A DNA stretch of 6,311 bases from Thermoplasmata archaeon (lineage in GTDB: Archaea > Thermoplasmatota > Thermoplasmata > UBA184): NCBI GenBank assembly GCA_027314845.1, contig DAHVAA010000095.1:1-6311 (forward strand), written 5' to 3'. The translations under genes were made by a program, and so were the position numbers. The first letter of the stretch is position 1, and every line of letters begins with the position of its first letter. Shown piece after piece: positions 1 through 5,982 of this stretch. The notes below the pieces were generated by a model. The model made no database searches, had not been told where the DNA came from, and saw only the letters and a list, made by a program, of their open reading frames with translations.

Positions 1-88
1 CCCGCAGCAGCGTGTCGGGGAGGTCGGCCGCGAGGGCGCGCATCTTTGCGGCTCCCGCCTTCGGGGCATCCCGAACCGTTCGAGCCAT
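1..88 (-). CDS. Possible 5' end of a leftward gene, product unknown (partial)
   Basis: A minus-strand reading frame is open from an ATG at 88 to the left edge and encodes 29 residues beginning MARTVRDAPKAGAAK and continuing MRALAADLPDTLLR. The composition (Ala, Leu, Asp, Lys, likely helical) is protein-like, whereas the opposite-strand frames here are Arg/Gly/Pro-rich shadows. An AT-rich box read on the minus strand as GAATATCT (about 111-118) lies about 27 nt upstream of the ATG, the spacing of an archaeal TATA box for a leaderless mRNA, and no Shine-Dalgarno sequence precedes it. Alternative in-frame starts are ATG at 43 and ATG at 172; the stretch between 172 and 88 has many A/T-ending codons, so I prefer 88. 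The product cannot be recognised from so little sequence. It would be divergent to the ATPase operon. Confidence 0.4.
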   Translation of the reverse strand, partial: MARTVRDAPKAGAAKMRALAADLPDTLLR

Positions 89-108
89 GGCCCAACGGGC
101 CTTCAGGG

Positions 109-119
109 CAAGATATTCC
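109..119. promoter_or_regulatory. AT-rich TATA-like box, possibly bidirectional
   Basis: The short AT-rich stretch CAAGATATTCCTT stands out in an otherwise GC-rich region. Read leftward it sits about 27 nt before the ATG at 88. Read rightward it would place a transcription start near 141-145 and give the ATPase operon (GTG at 226) a leader of about 80 nt. The core is nearly symmetrical, so either or both directions are possible. The assignment rests on spacing and composition only. Confidence 0.3.
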
Positions 120-225
120 TTGCGGGGAGGGCCGCCTCCGTCGGGGAAACTACAAGAGGGCAGGGACACCATGCATCCGGGCGCGAGCGGGGAGTTCCTC
201 CGAGCTCGCGCGCGGGGAACCCAAC

Positions 226-2658
226 GTGACCGCGGAGCACGCGCCCGACCCTCCGGCGGACGGGCGCGTTTCGATCGGCACGCCCGGGCTGGACGAGATG
301 CTGCACGGTGGGCTGGTCGGCCGACGGCCGTACCTCGTCGTCGGTCCGTCCGGAACCGGGAAGAGCTCCCTCGCCTTGCAGTTCCTGATCGAGGGAGTGC
401 GCAAAGGAGAGCGCGTTCTCCTCGTCACCATCGAGGAGCCGCCAAATGAGATCCGGTTGAACCACCGCGGGCTCGGTCCCGAGCTCGACGCGGTCGAAGT
501 GTTCGATGCGATCCCGGACATCATGCGCTACGAACGGGTACCGTTCAAGGACATCGCCGCGGTCCGACACGCGTCGCCGCTGCGGGAGGTCCCGCTCGAG
601 ATCCGCCGTTCTCCCGAGCTCTCGGCCGTGGAGGTCACGCTCACCGGGCTCGAGCAGATGCTCCGGACGGAGGTGCAGCGACGGAACTACTCGCGTCTCG
701 TCATCGACTCTCTGACGGCGCTCCAGTACTTCTGCATGAAAGGCTTCGATCCGGTCGCCGGAGCCCAGGCGTTCCTGCGCTTCCTTTCCGACCTCCGGGT
801 CACGACCATCCTGACGGTCGAGTCGCCCCTCGAGGACGCCGACACCCCCGAGCGGATGCTGGCCCGCGGGGAGATCCGGCTCTTCCGGTGGGAGCTCGAC
901 GACCGCACCGTCCGCGCGGTGGGGGTGGAGAAGTTCCGCGGGAGCGCCCACGATGTGCGGCTGCATCCGTATCGTCTCGGGACCCGTGGGCTGGACGTCA
1001 ACCTCGGAGTGACGATCTCCCGCGATACTCGCCAGCTCATCGAAACTCCACGAGCTCCGGAGCCGCCGTCCCCGACTCCCGCGTCGCTCCCCGAGCCGGA
1101 GCCGACCTCGCCGCTCGACCCGCTTGGCGAGGTGGTGCGGGACCTCGTCCTCGTCGGGGCCGAGGTGGCTCCCCTCCGCGCGGAGATCGAAGCGGCCCTG
1201 GGAGCGTCGGCGGCCGGCGACGTGGACCGGGCGCAGGTCGGAATCTCTCGCGCGAGCGCCCTCGCGCTAGGGCTCTCCGATTCCCTGCGCGAGCGGATGC
1301 GAGGTTCCACCTGGCCGGCCCCGCAAGTTGCGGAGGCCTACCAACGGCTAGTCCAACGAAGCGAAGCGGCCCGGGCGGGGATCGCGCCAACGAAACTCAC
1401 CCCGACCGGAGTGCTCGCGGTCCAGCTGGCCTGGGTCCTCTCGCTGATCCCTCGGGCGGCATTGGAGCCGGCCACGCTCCGGCCGTCCGAGGTCGCCCCC
1501 CTCGTCTCATTGCCGGTAGCCTCGTTGGGGTCTTTGGCGGACCGCGAGCCACGTATGGCTTCCGGGGAAGGGGCGGTCCCCTCGGGCGAGCGGGGAGTCG
1601 CCGTCTCCGAGGAGGTCGCTACGGAGACTCCTTCCGAATCTTCTTCGCCCTCCCTCTCGGCGGCGCCGGAACTCGGGCGGGTCGCGGAGAGTGCCCGAGG
1701 ACCGGGACACCCCGGCTCGAGCGAGGTTGGAGTACCCTCCGGTCGAATTGAACCCGGTGCGTTCCGTCAGACCTCCACAGACGCGGGAGGTCTCGCGGGC
1801 TCGAGGCCGGAGCATGAGCCGTCGCCCTCCCCGGCCCCGAGCTTACCCCAGGTCCCGATCCCGCGCCATCCAGGGCCAGCGCGCGGTTTGGAGCGAGCCC
1901 CATCGCTTCCGTCTCCTGAAACGCGACCTTCGCCCACGAAAGCTCCGACTTCGGGGGAGAAGCCAGCAAGATCTCTGAGCGGTGCTTTTGCTGCCGGCGG
2001 AGGGGCGGTCGCAGCCTCCGTCGCCCCGGCCCGTACGACCGGCGCGCTGCCGCCTCCCACGCTTCCGCCGGGCGCGGTCCAGAAGACCCCTCGCTCGACC
2101 GCGCGCTCCGTGGAACCCCCCGTCCCCCCACCGGCGGTCCCGGCTCCCCCGAGGGCCCGCGAATCTCGCGAGGGGCGGCCCCCGCTTCCTACCCTGCCTT
2201 CTGACCCGGCGACCCGGGGGGACCGTACCGAGCCCCCAGGATCCGTGAGAGGGCGCCCCCTGTCACCGCCAGCTCCGCTACCGAACCTCGTCCCGCCTGT
2301 CGGCTCCGGGGCCGCGTCGTCATCGGCACCGGCGCTGGTCTCGGCGACGGCCGCGACTCCGAAGCGCAAGCGCAAGACCACTTCGGTGCCGCGCAAGCGG
2401 CTGACGACCTCACCGGCGGCCACCCCTCCGCCGGAGGTCGACATCGCCGCCGCTCCCACGGCGACTTTGCCGCCCGAGGCCGATGCCATGGTCGGGTCGA
2501 CAAAGCCGAAACGCCGCCCGGCGCGCAAACGGAAGGCGCCCACCGTCGTTTCCGCGCGCGCGGGCCCGATCCCGCCATCGGGCGAGACTCCGGCGCCGGC
2601 TCCGCCCCCCGTGGAACCCCTCGCCGAGGCGACCGCTCCCCCTAAGGAGGGCTCGTGA
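226..2658 (+). CDS. KaiC/RAD55-family ATPase with helical segment and long basic Pro/Ser-rich tail
   Basis: Single-domain RecA-fold ATPase of the KaiC/RAD55 type (COG0467), 810 aa from GTG 226. Seen: the entry motif GTPGLDEMLHGGL at 18-30, Walker A GPSGTGKSS at 40-48, the paired acidic catalytic residues E70-E71 in IEEPPNE, Walker B RLVIDS at 157-162, and the KaiC-type KFRGSAHD at 236-243. The ATPase domain ends near 275. A Pro-rich linker leads to a predicted helical segment (about 298-413) that I cannot assign. Residues 421-810 are low-complexity Pro/Ser/Ala/Gly, with Lys/Arg clusters at 713-725 and 760-770. The usual family core is about 230-270 aa, so the tail is exceptional. I chose GTG 226 because the domain starts just after it and GC-ending codon use begins there; the frame is open further upstream (TTG 46), but that sequence looks non-coding. 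The next gene overlaps the stop. Known for the family: ATP-driven oligomers in signalling. The specific role is unknown. Confidence 0.88.
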   Translation: MTAEHAPDPPADGRVSIGTPGLDEMLHGGLVGRRPYLVVGPSGTGKSSLALQFLIEGVRKGERVLLVTIEEPPNEIRLNHRGLGPELDAVEVFDAIPDIMRYERVPFKDIAAVRHASPLREVPLEIRRSPELSAVEVTLTGLEQMLRTEVQRRNYSRLVIDSLTALQYFCMKGFDPVAGAQAFLRFLSDLRVTTILTVESPLEDADTPERMLARGEIRLFRWELDDRTVRAVGVEKFRGSAHDVRLHPYRLGTRGLDVNLGVTISRDTRQLIETPRAPEPPSPTPASLPEPEPTSPLDPLGEVVRDLVLVGAEVAPLRAEIEAALGASAAGDVDRAQVGISRASALALGLSDSLRERMRGSTWPAPQVAEAYQRLVQRSEAARAGIAPTKLTPTGVLAVQLAWVLSLIPRAALEPATLRPSEVAPLVSLPVASLGSLADREPRMASGEGAVPSGERGVAVSEEVATETPSESSSPSLSAAPELGRVAESARGPGHPGSSEVGVPSGRIEPGAFRQTSTDAGGLAGSRPEHEPSPSPAPSLPQVPIPRHPGPARGLERAPSLPSPETRPSPTKAPTSGEKPARSLSGAFAAGGGAVAASVAPARTTGALPPPTLPPGAVQKTPRSTARSVEPPVPPPAVPAPPRARESREGRPPLPTLPSDPATRGDRTEPPGSVRGRPLSPPAPLPNLVPPVGSGAASSSAPALVSATAATPKRKRKTTSVPRKRLTTSPAATPPPEVDIAAAPTATLPPEADAMVGSTKPKRRPARKRKAPTVVSARAGPIPPSGETPAPAPPPVEPLAEATAPPKEGS
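1486..2655 (+). other. Low-complexity, probably disordered tail of the first ATPase (residues 421-810)
   Basis: This part of the coding sequence encodes almost only Pro, Ser, Ala, Gly, Glu, Thr and Arg, with no aromatic-rich core, and so is probably unfolded. Codon use relaxes here: by hand count, 37 of 100 codons in 1681-1980 end in A or T, against 17 of 100 in the ATPase head (241-540). Two basic clusters near the end, PKRKRK...PRKR at 712-725 and KPKRRPARKRK at 760-770, are separated by a Pro/Ala/Glu spacer containing PPEVD and PPEAD, which looks like a degenerate duplication. A role in binding nucleic acid or acidic partners is inference. Confidence 0.7.
2644..2650 (+). promoter_or_regulatory. 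Ribosome binding site coupling the two ATPase genes
   Basis: AAGGAGG lies four nucleotides before the GTG at 2655, inside the last codons of the upstream ATPase gene. It complements the CCUCC at the 3' end of archaeal 16S rRNA. Together with the GTGA start/stop overlap (2655-2658) it fixes the start of the downstream gene and indicates coupled translation. Confidence 0.85.
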
Positions 2659-3434
2659 GGGCCTCCTCGGCCCTCGCCGAGCATCGGGTGCCGACGGGTA
2701 TCCCGGGTCTCGATCGGATGCTGGGCGGCGGGCTCGTCTCGGGCCGGCCGTATCTCGTCACCGGCGGGACCGGCAGCGGAAAGTCGCTGCTCGGGCTCCA
2801 ATTCCTTCTCGAGGGGCTCCGGCGAGGCGAGCAGGTCCTGCTCGTGGCCGTGGACGAACCTCCGAACGAGATCCTCGAAAACGTCCGGTCGTTCGGTTGG
2901 GACCTCTCCCAGGTGAAAACGCTCGATGCGAACCCCGGCACGCGAGCGATCAAGCGCAACATGGCCGTCCAGGAGATCCGCACGATGACCGACCTCAAGT
3001 CGATGCGGGACCTCTCCCAGGAGGCGAAACGGTCGAGCGACACCGAGGACATCTCCATCCAGTCGATCCAGCTGAAGCTCCGCCAGCAGATGGCCGACCA
3101 GCCGTTCCGCCGCGTGGTGGTCGACTCGATCACCTCGGTGCGAAGGTTCGCGATCAAGTCCTCGGTCGACCCGCAGGCGGAGCGGACGGAGGTTCAGTCG
3201 CTGCTACGGTTTCTCTCCGAATCCGGGGTCACGGCGCTCATCATGGCGACCCCGAGCGATCCCGGAGTCCTCAACCCCGAGGAGATCCTGACCCGTGGCG
3301 AGATCCTGTTGACCCGCAAGTGGGTCGGGGACCGCTCGGTGCGCCAGATCAAGATCGTTCGGATGCGCGGCTGCGCACACGACCCCGAACGTCGTCCGTT
3401 CGTGATCGCGAGCCAGGGGATCATCCTCGGTTGA
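2655..3434 (+). CDS. KaiC/RAD55-family ATPase, single domain
   Basis: A compact 259-aa RecA-fold ATPase of the KaiC/RAD55 type (COG0467). Seen: entry motif GIPGLDRMLGGGL at 15-27, Walker A GGTGSGKS at 37-44, acidic pair D67-E68 in VDEPPNE, Walker B RVVVDS at 153-158, and RMRGCAHD at 236-243. It is clearly a paralogue of the gene before it: RPYLV, LQFL.EG..RGE.VLLV and EPPNEI match in order and spacing. Where the upstream paralogue has Glu-Glu at the catalytic position, this one has Asp-Glu, a conservative change that may alter hydrolysis. The length is that of one KaiC domain with no added segments. Start GTG 2655 overlaps the previous stop by 4 nt behind a strong Shine-Dalgarno sequence, so the two proteins are probably made in a fixed ratio and may form mixed oligomers (inference). 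The cellular role is unknown; family members act as signalling or regulatory ATPases. Confidence 0.92.
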   Translation: MRASSALAEHRVPTGIPGLDRMLGGGLVSGRPYLVTGGTGSGKSLLGLQFLLEGLRRGEQVLLVAVDEPPNEILENVRSFGWDLSQVKTLDANPGTRAIKRNMAVQEIRTMTDLKSMRDLSQEAKRSSDTEDISIQSIQLKLRQQMADQPFRRVVVDSITSVRRFAIKSSVDPQAERTEVQSLLRFLSESGVTALIMATPSDPGVLNPEEILTRGEILLTRKWVGDRSVRQIKIVRMRGCAHDPERRPFVIASQGIILG

Positions 3435-3442
3435 GCGGTGCG

Positions 3443-3483
3443 CTCTCGAAACGCCCGGGGTCGAGAGGCGATCGAACCCCGGG
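3443..3483 (+). other. Two overlapping, mutually exclusive hairpins between the ATPase pair and the membrane gene
   Basis: CTCTCGA (3443-3449) is a perfect inverted repeat of TCGAGAG (3461-3467), with an 11-nt loop. CCCGGGGT (3454-3461) is a perfect inverted repeat of ACCCCGGG (3476-3483), and that stem can be extended by CGA/TCG (3462-3464 with 3472-3474) past one bulged A. The two stems share bases 3461-3464, so they cannot form fully together. No T-run follows, so this is not a standard terminator. It could be an mRNA processing or attenuation element, or a chance structure in GC-rich DNA. Confidence 0.45.
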
Positions 3484-3546
3484 CCGCCGCGGCAAGCTCA
3501 TTGACCTACGGTGACGTCCCTTACGGTCGGAAACCCCGGGGGGAAA

Positions 3547-4166
3547 ATGTCCGACCGCCGGCACCTCATCGGGCCGATCCTCGGGGTCGTCGGCGGGTTC
3601 GTCGTCCTCGTCTACGCGGTCCTCGAGCTCTGGATCGCCTACAATGTGAGTGGCCTCCTGTCGCTGAACGCTCTGCCGGTCACCGGGACCGGCGGCTCGT
3701 TGACGGGGGCGCGTTCGGGATCCTGTGCGGCCTTCTGATCATGCTGAGCTCGATGCTTTGCCCCCTGTACCCGGAGCATCGGATCCTACTCGGAGCCCTG
3801 ATCCTCCTGTTCTCGGTCCTCAGCCTCGCGAGCATGGGGGGCGGCGCAGGGATCGGCCTCCTGCTCGGCGTGCTGGGGGGCGCGTTCACGATCGGCTACA
3901 CGCCCGAATTCGGGGCCTCGACCGCTTCCGGGATCCCGACCACCGTGGGTGCCGCCACTCTCCGCTCGTACTCGCCGAGCTTGTCCCTCCCGACTGCTAC
4001 GGCACCGACGGGAACCGTCGGCGGCGCGTTCGCGGATCGACCGACGCGGCGGGCCTGCACGAACTGCGGCCAAATCAATCCCCTCGAGGAGTCGTCCTGC
4101 GTCGCCTGCGGTCAACCGCTCCCGCCGGTTCCGCTCGGTGCCCGTCCGGCGCGGCGACAGTCGTAA
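3547..4166 (+). CDS. Four-helix membrane protein with C-terminal zinc ribbon, frame broken at 3705-3709
   Basis: Small membrane protein read across two frames. From ATG 3547 the first frame gives MSDRRHLIGP and a first hydrophobic helix (about 8-34), then stops at 3738. The next frame, entered at the GGGGG run 3705-3709, gives three more helices and runs to TAA 4166. Restoring one G in the run joins them smoothly as SLTGGAFGILCGLL, giving 206 aa. In that numbering the helices lie near 8-34, 57-75, 79-97 and 101-117; a Ser/Thr/Ala-rich linker follows, then a zinc ribbon C171-x2-C174-x10-C185-x2-C188. The layout, including the YPEHR loop between helices 2 and 3, resembles small uncharacterised archaeal and actinobacterial membrane proteins of the DUF6114 kind, recalled by pattern only. 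A GGGGGGA stretch just before the ATG may serve as ribosome binding site. Either a sequencing or assembly error or a real inactivating shift explains it. The function is unknown. Confidence 0.75.
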
Positions 4167-4191
4167 GGGGACGGAGGGCGTGCCGGGGTCG

Positions 4192-4692
4192 ATGGCGAAC
4201 TGGCTGCTGAAAGAGGAGCCCAGCCACTACTCCTTTCTTGACCTCGTGCGGGACCGGCGCACTCGCTGGGACGGAGTGCACAACCCGCTCGCGCTCCAGC
4301 ACCTCCGCCGCATGGCGCCGGGCGACCGGGCGATCTACTACCACACCGGTACGGAGCGCGCGTGCGTCGGCCTCCTGCGGGTGGCCAGCTCTGCCCGTCG
4401 GGCGACCGATGACCCGCGGGGGTCGTGGTGGGTGACCGTCGAACCCGTCCGACCGCTCCGCCGATCGATCCCCCTCCACGAGCTCCGCGCGGACCCGGCG
4501 CTCGCCGGACTCGACCTCCTCCGGATCCCTCGGCTCTCCGTCGTGCCGCTCTCGGACGACCAGTGGGCGCGCCTCCTCGCCCACGAGAACGCGACGCCGT
4601 GGAGCGGCCCACGACCTACGGAAGGATCGACGGGTCCCGCGCGAGGTACCGGTTCACCGCGGCGGCGAGCCGCCCGTCGGCGTACACGCTGA
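4192..4692 (+). CDS. EVE-domain (PUA-like) protein
   Basis: An EVE-domain protein of 166 aa. The typical opening MANWLLKEEPSHYSF (1-15), WDGVHNPLA (27-35), LRRMAPGDRAIYYHTG (38-53), a GLLRV strand (60-64) and a closing RLSVVPLSDDQW (114-125) follow the family in order. EVE domains have a PUA-like fold related to YTH domains and are thought to read modified bases in DNA or RNA; the ligand here is unknown. The domain fills residues 1 to about 138. The last 25 or so residues are Gly/Pro/Arg-rich (ending RRRAARRRTR), lie opposite the 3' end of the phosphohydrolase gene, and are probably a non-conserved extension. ATG 4192 is chosen because it gives the family N-terminus; a GTG at 4180 is in frame, and GGAGGG at 4173-4178 lies 13 nt before the ATG. 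It begins 25 nt after the membrane gene and may be cotranscribed with it. Confidence 0.87.
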   Translation: MANWLLKEEPSHYSFLDLVRDRRTRWDGVHNPLALQHLRRMAPGDRAIYYHTGTERACVGLLRVASSARRATDDPRGSWWVTVEPVRPLRRSIPLHELRADPALAGLDLLRIPRLSVVPLSDDQWARLLAHENATPWSGPRPTEGSTGPARGTGSPRRRAARRRTR

Positions 4693-5884
4693 CCGCCCAG
4701 TCCGTCGGCGGCCTCATCGCGAGCGCCTTCCAGGGGCTGTCCCCGCGAAAGGGGAAGGTCGTCCGATCTCCGGCCCGGAGACCGATCTCGCCCCAATCGT
4801 CTCCGGGCATCCGGCGGGACTCCACTCCGACGAGGTCGATCAGTACCGTGCCCGGCGCCGCGCGAAGACGGGCGGCGAGCTCGTCCTCGAGCTGCCGCCG
4901 CCGGGCGGGCGCGCGCGTGAGCGCCTTCCAGCGACGCCGTTCGCCTTCGCTCAGCGTGCGCACGCCGAACGCGCGCTTGTACAGGCGTCGTTCGAGCAGA
5001 CGTTCCACCAGCTCCTTGCTGATCCCGCCGGCCTCCCGAAGTCGAACCAGGAGCTCGCCGTCGCTTCCGATAAGCAGACGGCGGGCGGCCTGCGGGTACC
5101 CGGGCATCCGCTCCATCGCCGCTTGCGCCATCATCTCGGCGGCGCGGACGGTCTTGTGGAAATAGACCGACGCGTACATCAAGGCGCGTCCGACGACGAA
5201 GCCCTCGACCGCGCTGCGGCCCTTCTCCTCGAAGAGGAGCCGTCGTCCGTCCGAGCGCAGGGTATCGAGCAGCCGAACCGCATCGACCGCCCCGTGCGCG
5301 ACTCCGGTGTAATAGGCATCACGCTGCATGTAGTCGATCCGGTCCGCATCGATCGGGCCGTGGAGGATCATTCGCAGGAGCCGGGGGCCGCGGGCGCCGG
5401 GCCGGGGGTCGATCAGACCGGCGACGCGCTTCGGCGAAAGCCCCGCCTTCTCAAGCACCCCGGGGACCTCGACCTTCTCGGCGGGCCAATCCGGGTCGCG
5501 ACCCTCGATCCGCGCGACGGAGACCGCCTCGTGAGGATGGCCGAGGACCTCGGCCATCGGTCCGTCGAGCGAGTGGGAGAACGGAGGGTGTCCCAGGTCG
5601 TGAAGCAAGGCCCCCGCCGTGACCGCGCGGGCCGCCGTGTCGTCGAGCGCGAGTCGCCGACACATCTGGTCCGCGACCCAGAACGCCCCGAGGGAGTGCT
5701 CGAGCCGGGTGTGGTTGGCGCCCGGGAAGACGAGGTGGGCGAAGCCGGTCTGCCGGATCCCCCAAAGTCGTTGGAACTCGGCGGTGCCGATCAGAGCGAG
5801 CGCCGCGCCGTCCAGCGCGATCGGACCGTGCACCGGGTCGAAGATCGACTTGTGCGGCGGGGCCGCCCGCTGGGGCCGGGCCAT
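4616..5884 (-). CDS. HD-superfamily phosphohydrolase, COG1078 dNTPase type
   Basis: A complete 422-aa cytosolic metal-dependent phosphohydrolase of the COG1078/SAMHD1-like group, whose characterised members hydrolyse dNTPs to deoxynucleoside and triphosphate. Seen: the family opening KSIFDPVHGPIAL (12-24), RLEHSLG (60-66), LLHDLGHPPFSHSLD (93-107) and IDADRIDYMQRDAYYTG (178-194). The expected metal ligands H63, H95, D96 and D181 are present, and H104 matches the extra histidine of the SAMHD1 active site. The length fits family members of about 420-460 aa, so it should be active. Start ATG 5884 places the conserved opening near the N-terminus; it has no Shine-Dalgarno sequence but has a CTTATG box about 28 nt upstream. 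It converges on the EVE gene, overlapping it by 77 nt, and diverges from the TPR gene. A likely role is control of dNTP pools; allosteric activation by a nucleotide is known in relatives but cannot be read here. Confidence 0.93.
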   Translation of the reverse strand: MARPQRAAPPHKSIFDPVHGPIALDGAALALIGTAEFQRLWGIRQTGFAHLVFPGANHTRLEHSLGAFWVADQMCRRLALDDTAARAVTAGALLHDLGHPPFSHSLDGPMAEVLGHPHEAVSVARIEGRDPDWPAEKVEVPGVLEKAGLSPKRVAGLIDPRPGARGPRLLRMILHGPIDADRIDYMQRDAYYTGVAHGAVDAVRLLDTLRSDGRRLLFEEKGRSAVEGFVVGRALMYASVYFHKTVRAAEMMAQAAMERMPGYPQAARRLLIGSDGELLVRLREAGGISKELVERLLERRLYKRAFGVRTLSEGERRRWKALTRAPARRRQLEDELAARLRAAPGTVLIDLVGVESRRMPGDDWGEIGLRAGDRTTFPFRGDSPWKALAMRPPTDWAVSVYADGRLAAAVNRYLARDPSILP

Positions 5885-5908
5885 CGGCGGGTCCCGAGCG
5901 TCGGGGAC

Positions 5909-5915
5909 GCATAAG
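5909..5915 (-). promoter_or_regulatory. Weak TATA-like box for the HD phosphohydrolase
   Basis: On the minus strand CTTATGC is centred about 28 nt before the ATG at 5884, in a GC-rich setting and with no Shine-Dalgarno sequence, consistent with a leaderless transcript. The stronger AT-rich box at 5951-5957 could serve this gene instead, with a leader of about 40 nt. Confidence 0.4.
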
Positions 5916-5949
5916 GCGGCGGGCCAAATGGGCCGAGTGGAGGACGAAT

Positions 5950-5958
5950 GTATTTATC
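5950..5958 (+). promoter_or_regulatory. TATA box of the TPR gene (leaderless)
   Basis: GTATTTATC is the most AT-rich spot in the divergent gap. The centre of TATTTAT (5951-5957) is 29 nt before the ATG at 5983, the classic archaeal TATA-to-start distance, and no ribosome binding site precedes the ATG. This indicates transcription starting at or within a few bases of the start codon. Confidence 0.6.
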
Positions 5959-5982
5959 ACAACCCGACCGTCCGCCGGTGTC

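Noticed and set aside
12..449. Plus-strand frame with an ATG at 171 that might start the first ATPase
   Set aside because: It is out of frame with the KaiC domain, Arg-rich, and lacks GC-ending codon preference. GTG 226 is in frame and sits just before the domain.
103..966. 287-codon minus-strand open frame opposite the ATPase domain
   Set aside because: The sense strand carries complete Walker A and Walker B motifs in frame, so the antisense reading is a shadow.
1767..2801. 344-codon open frame on the minus strand opposite the ATPase tail
   Set aside because: The Gly/Arg/Ala-rich composition is a by-product of the GC-rich, stop-poor sense strand. No motifs are visible, and it runs across the junction of two well-supported genes.
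3454..3483. tRNA T-arm-like sequence (minus strand reads GGGGTTCGATC)
   Set aside because: The bases after the loop do not close a 5-bp T stem and no acceptor, D or anticodon arms are found, so it is not a tRNA.
3438..3700. N-terminal extension of the second membrane-protein frame
   Set aside because: This stretch is Arg/Pro-rich and shadow-like, while the overlapping other frame encodes a clear hydrophobic helix. The true protein changes frame near 3705.
5123..5914. 263-codon plus-strand frame opposite the HD phosphohydrolase
   Set aside because: The minus strand encodes all HD motifs in one frame; the plus frame has no recognisable features.
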